A DNA stretch of 64,000 bases from Chytriomyces cf. hyalinus JEL632 (Eukaryota; Chytridiomycota; Chytridiomycetes; Chytridiales; Chytriomycetaceae). Position 1 is the first letter of the stretch. The number at the start of each line of letters is the position of its first letter. The position numbers and the translations under genes are program-made. This document shows, piece by piece, positions 58,098 through 64,000 of this stretch. The stretch is from contig JAIWWG010000062.1 in NCBI GenBank assembly GCA_025435555.1, positions 155,805 to 219,804 on the forward strand, given 5' to 3'. The notes under the pieces were generated by a model. It was not told the DNA's origin. It was given only the letters and a program-made list of their open reading frames with translations, and did not search any database.

Positions 58098-59399
58098 ATG
58101 GAAATCAGCATGCGAGAACAGCCGCCAACCAACTTGAACTCGTCGCAATATCTGACAGCGGCGTCACTGCTGAAGGGCCCTCACGCGATCCATCTTCCCG
58201 TGTCCGCAGGTTGTATTCCGTTCTCCTCTCATGGAAACCTGCTGACGTACCACGCACATTCCCTTCAACTTGACGTTTAAAGGTCTCCCATCCAGCAAGG
58301 AGAGAACCAATTCCATGGGTCAATCAGTGAGAAAGTCTCATCCTGCTTCCGAGCTCAAGTCAAGAACACGCATCCCCGTTCCGGAGACTCAAACTTCAAA
58401 CGTAAATCTCAAACTTCCGCCACATTTCAGCCGCAACTCGCGCCTTTTCAAATCGATATCCATCATTTCCGCAACTGGCTCAATACACTCAGAACAGCAA
58501 AACATTCAGAGCTCTGTGGTTGTTATTGGTGGGAATAAATTCTCGCAGGGTCTGGAAGAAACACCAAAACTGATGCCGAAGCGGCGCGATTCCAACGGCA
58601 TCAAACCAACTGGTGATATAAAGTATTCTAAAGCTGGATTTAATGAATATGAGAGTGCGAAGAAGGGCTCTCCTTTGGTTTTGTGGTCAAGTGTTCCAGT
58701 GCCTCAAGATACTTTCACGAACTCGTCCGTCGACAGAGCTCTACGCTCAAGCAATACTTCCAGGAAGGCGAGATTTGTGAAATGCTGCGATGCGAGTAGC
58801 GAGTGCAGCAGTGACAACGGCAACTCGATTCAAGGCGGCGGTAACGCAAACCAGGAACTTCAAGCGATGTTGCATCTCGGAGCTAGAATGAAATCACTTA
58901 TGAGAGTGCGTGAGTTTTGTTACTGGACATTGATGGGGACTGATTGCTTTAAATTTGCAGGCGCCAAAGGATACAGGTACACAGCATTACCTCAATATTC
59001 TCTTTCGTTTCAGCAGCTCACATGCACAATCTTGTGTTGTGCACAGCAGCGACCGAGAACCGATCAAGTCATATCGCACTTCAAATTCAGCAACAACTCG
59101 AACGCGCGCGCAAACAGCGAGAAAGTGAAAAAAGAATGTTCCTGCAGCAACGCGCGGAGTTAGTGTGTTTGAACCAGATTATAGGCGTCGTTGAGCGATT
59201 CAAGTTTGAGCAATTCAAGTCCCGCAAAATGAGCCACGACCCATATTTCGGACATGATTTTAAAGAAACACAGGTAGCACTTCAAGCTCAATTGGACCGC
59301 GTCGTGTCTGCGTTTTCTCAAGTTGGCGGTGACCGCGTTTCCCTGATCGATTTGGTTGCGGCCCTTGAAGTAAACACGGCGTCAAGCAACGCAGTGTAA
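58098..59399 (+). CDS. Ser-rich protein with C-terminal coiled coil, unknown
   Basis: Start 58098 (MEISMREQPPTNLNSSQYL). An intron after VSAG joins LPSSKERTNSMGQSVRKS. A long Ser/Thr/Lys-rich region (PHFSRNSRLFKSISIISATG, KARFVKCCDASSECSSDNG) leads to QELQAMLHLGARMKSLMR. Two further introns lead via APKDT to AAHMHNLVLCTAATENRSSH, a strong coiled coil (IALQIQQQLERARKQRESEK) and SLIDLVAALEVN before the stop at 59399. The splice sites are regular and keep frame. No family recognised. Divergent from the KIN4-like gene, the starts being 120 bp apart. Confidence 0.6.
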
Positions 59400-59894
59400 C
59401 CGGTTACTAAGTACATTAAACGCAGACTGAGCGTGCCTGAATACAGCTGTGGTCTTTGCGCAAGGCAATAAAGACTGTGTTGACTTGTTGCATCTCTTGG
59501 TTATTTATTTTATCGTTTTGGCAATACGTAAAATCTCGGTACGACCGCAAAGCATGTCCCGCACACCCGAACACCCATCACAACGCAACCATCACCGCAA
59601 ACAGACACGTCGAATAGCAAGGGCGATCGATTTCGAAAATGGAGGAGGGATGAAGGAGAAAATACGACGATTGATGGGCTTGCCAATTGATAGGCGCAGT
59701 TTTGGAAACTTGGGTGGAGAGCGGATTAGGACGTTGATGCCGAGCAAGAGATCCCGCTATAGACACTATTCTCCAGGATGATGAAGAATAGGCGAGATTT
59801 GCCCATGCGCCAATGCGCCCCATCAAACCATCCATCAATCTGCTCGAAAATGCGAATCGAATCTAACCTGTCTCTCACCGAAACAGAACTAAAC

Positions 59895-60302
59895 ATGGTC
59901 AAGTTCTTGAAGAGTGGAAAAGTTGTCCTTGTTCTGTCCGGCCGCTTCGCCGGTAGAAAAGCCGTCATTGTTAAGAACTACGATGAGGGAACTGGCTCCA
60001 AGCCATACCCACACGCCGTCATTGCCGGTATCGAACGTTACCCACTCAAGATCACCAAGGGTATGGGTCAGAAGAGAATCGCTAAGCGCAGCCGTGTGAA
60101 GCCATTCATCAAGTCCATCAATTACAACCACATTTTGCCAACTCGTTACAACCTGGACTTGGACCTGAAGAGCGTTGTTACCGCTGAGAGCTTCAAGGAG
60201 CCATCACAGCGTGTCACCTCCAAGAAGGCTATCAAGAAGCTCCTGGAGGAGAGATACAACAGCGGAAAGAACAAGTGGTTCTTCCAGAAACTCCGTTTCT
60301 GA
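59895..60302 (+). CDS. RPL27: 60S ribosomal protein eL27
   Basis: Complete 135-residue single-exon protein with the KOW-domain start [60 protein letters not shown] and the end [12 protein letters not shown], all typical of eL27 at its normal length. Codon use is more biased toward C-ending codons (GTC, AAG, TAC) than neighbours, as expected of a highly expressed gene. A CT-rich leader precedes the ATG; AATAAA follows near 60472. The 59400-59894 upstream stretch has a short frame without recognisable features. Confidence 0.97.
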   Translation: MVKFLKSGKVVLVLSGRFAGRKAVIVKNYDEGTGSKPYPHAVIAGIERYPLKITKGMGQKRIAKRSRVKPFIKSINYNHILPTRYNLDLDLKSVVTAESFKEPSQRVTSKKAIKKLLEERYNSGKNKWFFQKLRF

Positions 60303-60881
60303 TTCAACCAGCACCTTTTCCTTGTTCTTTCTTTTGTGCACCCATCAGCTTCATCGATTTTGCGACTTTCTCTCGACGAAGGAGCAGGGATGTGTGTTTG
60401 TGTGAGTTGCGGTGGTGTGGAGGGCTACACGTGATGATTCCAATGTTACATGGAGCTGTGTCATTGCACAAAATAAACCTTGTGTTCTAATCATGAGTGT
60501 CGCTTCTTTGGTTTCGGGCACTTTTCCCAACCCTCAAAGTTCATAAAGTTGTGCATGTCAAGAAAAGAAAACGCTGGAAACTCACCCTGCTCTCAGTACG
60601 TACGTCGTCCTCACTTCCACAGCGACCGTCCCTGCTGCTGCTGGTGCAAGTCTCGCATCGCTATCGCAGTGTTTGAAACAGGTGACGGTTGCATCCATAC
60701 CCCCTCCTTCATACGCCGGCGGATGATACACAGTCCAACGCCCCTCGGGGCCACCAAGAGATAATCATGTGGAACAACAACTTTTAAGTCAAAGGAATTT
60801 CTCGATCTGACGGCACTTCCCATACATCATCATGCACGTTTTTGCTTTCGGGCCTTTTCGCTGACTTCATTTTCGCTTTTC

Positions 60882-61400
60882 TCAATCAGTGCTTACAATG
60901 AACAGGCTCATCCCATAAACTGCGGACGACATAAACGACAAATGGATCTGTGATGGAAGGTGTGTGCTGTTTCCTTCAGTTCCCTCCTTTTCCAGTGTGT
61001 TTGGGCAATGGGAACGTTGCACTGAAGAAACTGATCCATATAAACAACTGAAACTCCTGTTGATATACTGGTCAAAACATGCATCACCATCTGAGCTCCT
61101 CATATCCTTCCTCATCTGCCTCCATATTGCCCCCATTGTGCTGACCATGTTGTCTTCCAGATTTCTCACGCAAAACGATGGATGTTTGTCCATGCATTTG
61201 AAGAGAGCCATGCCGTGGGACTGTTAGTATATCTTTCAATAGCCTTCGCCCGTACCATGCTGGACGCGATGAGAAAAGAAAGTTTAGCCAGTTCTGCTTC
61301 TGAATCAATGTGAAAGAGAACGACTTACGCATATTTCTGATCCACCTCTCTCCAATCACACTGCAACTCCAGCACGCACATGAATTCTAACACTCTCCTT
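60882..61400 (-). other. Uncertain leftward gene fragment (possible spliced small protein)
   Basis: A leftward frame (SHGMALFKCMDKHPSFCVRN then ISTMGAIWRQMRKDMR-like sequence) follows a convincing intron: GTAAGT donor near 61328 and an ATACTAACAG branch/acceptor near 61215. The Cys spacing in CSHGMALFKCMDKHP recalls CHCH-type mitochondrial proteins, but the spacing is not the exact CX9C and no start codon joins in frame. The rest of 60303-62867 shows no gene I can support. Confidence 0.25.
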
Positions 61401-62186
61401 TCCTCCCAGTGCGCCGCCCACCTCTCCCATCTCATCTGACTTTTATCGCACCCATCATGGTATGTCAAACCTGCCCCTATTTTTACATACCTGTTTCACT
61501 TCAATGTTCAAGACTACAACTGCATTTCTGAACTTTGTTGACTTGATTCCCATTTGCACTGCACTGCTATTTTTGGCGTGTCCTAATAACTCGTTCATCT
61601 GTCACTCAGATCCCCATTTTCTCTATGCTTCCTTCTTTGGAACCATTGCCAAGCTGAGATGCGTCATCATCATCTGCCCCGTTGACTTCATATCAAGCGC
61701 CACTCGTTTGCTTCCCCCCTCTTCTCATTTCCCACCATCCGATACTAGTATCACATTTGCGATTGTTACACGCATCGAAGTGACGATTCCCTCGGACGAA
61801 TAAAGAAAGCGTGGCTACTAGAGCTGCCACCTTCTAAATAGGGTGATCAGTGTCAGAGGCTCTGCGACATCTTCCCACCCCTCCTTTACTGAAAGAACAA
61901 TAAATGATCGTTTGTATCTTCTATAATGTGTGCATTACTTCCGCAATCCAAAAAAAGATAGATGCGTCCATGATTTGGCAAGACTTGGGCATGGGTTTGC
62001 TTTCCCCGCCCCAATTTCGCCACCACTGTTCCGCACTCGTGTCGTATCATTCATTCTTGTCGCTCCCTCCAATCCATGCCGCTTTTGGAATTTCTCTTCA
62101 TTGGGAAAGCTGCGCGCTTTATCCTGGTAATAAAGGCACACTGAGGCTGATGGGTGTCAGATCTAGACATGCCCTCTCGCGTTTAA

Positions 62187-62470
62187 GTTCGATTAAGACA
62201 GTATAAAGTGAAGGTAAATGGACTTTATTCTGCGTCGATTACTGAGCATTCATCGGCTATTGCTTTGTTGAGTCACTGAAGGTATATCTTCGATGAACTT
62301 GGTCCCTGAATCTGTCAGATTTAGACTTACTCTCGCTCGTTTAACTTCAATAAAGAAGGCATAAAGTCAGGTGTTTACAGACTTTATTCGAGGTCGATTA
62401 ATTTCGATCAAAATGGCACGTGTTTCAGAGATGAAACAACGTTCGTGCAACGTCCCGCTTGTTGGAACGC
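62187..62470. repeat. Dispersed repeat with poly(A)-signal core (copies 2 and 3, in tandem)
   Basis: Two related units. Unit 2 (about 62187-62310) matches the ends of copy 1 at 47845-48000: GTATAAAGT...GGACTTTATT and GAGCATTCATCGGCTATTGC. Unit 3 (62347-62470) matches its core almost perfectly over 67 bp, plus GAAACAACGTTCGTGCAACG. All carry ACTTTATT, and units 1 and 3 also carry TTCAATAAAG. Confidence 0.75.
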
Positions 62471-62867
62471 CTCGTTGGCGCCTTTCAACCTGCTTCCGTT
62501 TCAGGAATAAAGATAACAATTTCTCCAAAACCCTTACCTTGCTTGCCCCTGTGAACAGTAGTCCACTAGCACCTCAGTCCAGCCAGCATCTCCTCGACAC
62601 CTCGATACACCCTCCTTACAACAGATTAAGAGTCTGTATCTCCAACCAAAATCAGCAATAGCTCTCGGCTGAACAAAGAAAAAAATCTCGAACCGAAATC
62701 CAACAAAAACGGACTCCGTTACACCAACCAGAACTCCTTTTACCAGAAAACTACTGCAGCTACCCTTCTCCAACCACCCCACCCATCTACAACCAGCCAC
62801 CCCACCCAAACTTCGTCAACACATCAACAAACAACGCCTCAAAACAAATTTTTTCTCAACTTGAAAC

Positions 62868-62948
62868 ATGTCTGACCAACGCAACAGCCGCACCGTCTTC
62901 AAGCTGTCCCACGACAACATCGACCGGTTCCCAACTGTTTGGTTTTGA
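62868..62948 (+). CDS. Gene start interrupted by repeat DNA
   Basis: A pyrimidine- and ACC-rich stretch (62700-62867) typical of a promoter or leader precedes ATG at 62868, encoding MSDQRNSRTVFKLSHDNIDR with C-rich codons like expressed genes. After about 24 codons (CGGTTCCC) composition switches abruptly to AT-rich sequence and the frame stops at TGA 62946-62948. No donor-like GT at the switch gives a continuing exon within the window. It reads as the 5' end of a gene cut by an insertion, or an exon before a very long intron. Confidence 0.45.
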   Translation: MSDQRNSRTVFKLSHDNIDRFPTVWF

Positions 62949-64000
62949 ACTTGGGCTGATAAGTATTTATTATCTTAAGGGTGAATCACAACACATTAAA
63001 ACAGCTCTCCTTATATACATTTTTGTCTCCCATAAAATCTAATTAGGCTTTCTTCAATTTCACTTCTCAGCCACCTTTTTTTCCATTTCATTTGTCATAA
63101 TTGAGTAAGGTGTATGACAACAGAGATGGGGCAATTCGAAAGATAATCTAGGGCTACTTCAATAAGCAGGTCAGTGCCTAATACTCATTGACAGGGACTA
63201 GGCTACAAGTTTTACTTCATATTCATAGGGAAAGGTATGGACCTCTTAGATATTTAGACACCCTTCACTATCTATTAGATTCACTGCTAGATTTTCAGTC
63301 AGAAAAGTCATTATGGATGTGAAATCACTCATTTGTTATTTTCCAGTTTGAAATTGCTGAAAAAGTGAGTCATTGCTCACAAATCAGTTTTCAGGCTGAT
63401 TCATTAATCAGAACTGGGCTGACAGCAAAGGCTTGTCAATTATAATCAATATCCCCACAGTGGGTAAGGTTATTGATTAATTGCTTGACTGGCTTGACAG
63501 ATTAGTCATACAAAAGTGGTAATAGAATACTTGTCTAAGTTGATTTCTATTTCTTCTTCTTCTGCTTATTTCCCTATAAAGATCAGAAGATAGCTGCATG
63601 GAGTTGGCAGCAGTGTGGGTTGAACCAGTGACCTGTGGGTCTATGGTCGCGAACCTTAACAGCTATGCCAGAATCATATAAATTCCATACATTTGCTTTC
63701 TAACCATATTTATGCTTGATCAGAGCAAGAATAGTTGAAATCATGTAGTGGAATAAGCTATCGTCATCTACAAGTCTACACCCTTTATAGAACACGAGGA
63801 TTCGTGTATTCATTCCTTGTTATCTACTAGACGTTTACCCTACTCAATGTCATAATTCATGCCCATATGTATTGAGGTTGGTGGAATGGTGAGGTGCAGG
63901 ACTCTTCTTTATCTGCAGTAGAGAATAAGAGATGAATTGGGGAGAATTAACCTTTATTGAAGTAAACAGTGCTCCATCACTTGAGACTGATATTCAACAC
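62932..64000. mobile_element. AT-rich repeat-like DNA, probable insertion, running off the window
   Basis: About 1.07 kb with composition quite unlike the preceding promoter, no reading frame, and many TGATTAAT, TTATTGATTAAT and CAGTGGGT-type short repeats. It begins at the point where the gene at 62868 breaks. It could start with TGTTTGG, as a long terminal repeat would, but the far end is outside the window. It contains a tRNA-like pol III promoter at 63617-63670. Confidence 0.4.
63617..63670 (-). promoter_or_regulatory. tRNA-like pol III internal promoter (A box and B box), SINE-like
   Basis: On the minus strand TGGCATAGCTG (A box, consensus TRGCNNAGYNG) is followed about 40 nt later by GGTTCAACCC (B box, consensus GGTTCRANNCC). 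Between them AGGTCACT sits where the variable loop and T-arm of a tRNA would. The anticodon stem does not pair properly, so it is not a functional tRNA; a tRNA-derived short interspersed element is the likely source. Confidence 0.5.

Noticed and set aside
59449-59781. 110-codon frame upstream of RPL27
   Set aside because: Arg-rich and without domain features; it covers the 3' region of one gene and the promoter of RPL27.
63600-63690. Functional tRNA gene
   Set aside because: A and B boxes are present but the anticodon and acceptor stems do not pair.

Overview
The window is nuclear DNA of a fungus, most likely an early-diverging (chytrid-like) one. Nearly every gene is split by short GT-AG introns of about 50-150 nt, intergenic gaps are often 50-250 bp, and AATAAA signals follow many stop codons. 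The fungal view is an inference from gene content: a KIN4-type kinase with a KA1 tail, an Abp2/ARID-like DNA-binding protein, an Ale1-type MBOAT enzyme and POT peptide transporters. The presence of complex I, METTL16 and a PIF/Harbinger transposon points away from budding yeasts. No organism name can be read from the sequence.

Layout. 0-3.8 kb: a POT-family peptide transporter and a low-complexity protein. 3.8-9.8 kb: an AT-rich island with no intact gene, only decayed mobile-element-like fragments. 9.9-24.7 kb: a broken eIF4A3 copy head-to-head with SF3A3, an Ale1-type acyltransferase, METTL16, SFT2, a second POT transporter with the same exon plan as the first, proteasome alpha4 (PSMA7/PRE6) and the 19S ATPase RPT1. 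25-33.5 kb: V-ATPase subunit A, TAF11, RRP15, CCDC25/JLP2, complex I NDUFS6 and cytochrome oxidase COX5/COX4. 33.9-38.1 kb: a polytopic membrane protein and a decayed PIF/Harbinger element. 38.2-46.2 kb: a GYP1/TBC1D22 RabGAP, the Abp2-like protein, a WW-domain plus LEA-like membrane protein, THOC3 and RPN8. 47.8-51.1 kb: a cluster of related membrane-protein genes with one intact copy, one truncated copy and one frameshifted copy. 51.6-60.3 kb: a UBP3/USP10 deubiquitinase, the KIN4-like kinase, an unknown coiled-coil protein and ribosomal protein eL27. 60.3-64 kb: sparse DNA with repeats, a gene start that breaks off after about two dozen codons, and AT-rich repeat-like DNA carrying a tRNA-like pol III promoter.

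How the genes relate. Most are housekeeping genes. Three proteasome subunits (alpha4, Rpt1, Rpn8) and a deubiquitinase lie within about 33 kb. Two respiratory-chain genes (NDUFS6, COX5) are convergent neighbours. RNA genes are frequent (SF3A3, METTL16, THOC3, RRP15, eL27, eIF4A3 pseudogene). The most unusual parts are the lineage-specific membrane-protein family, with intact, broken and fragmentary copies, and a short dispersed repeat with AATAAA signals on both strands. I found no clearly new multi-gene system.
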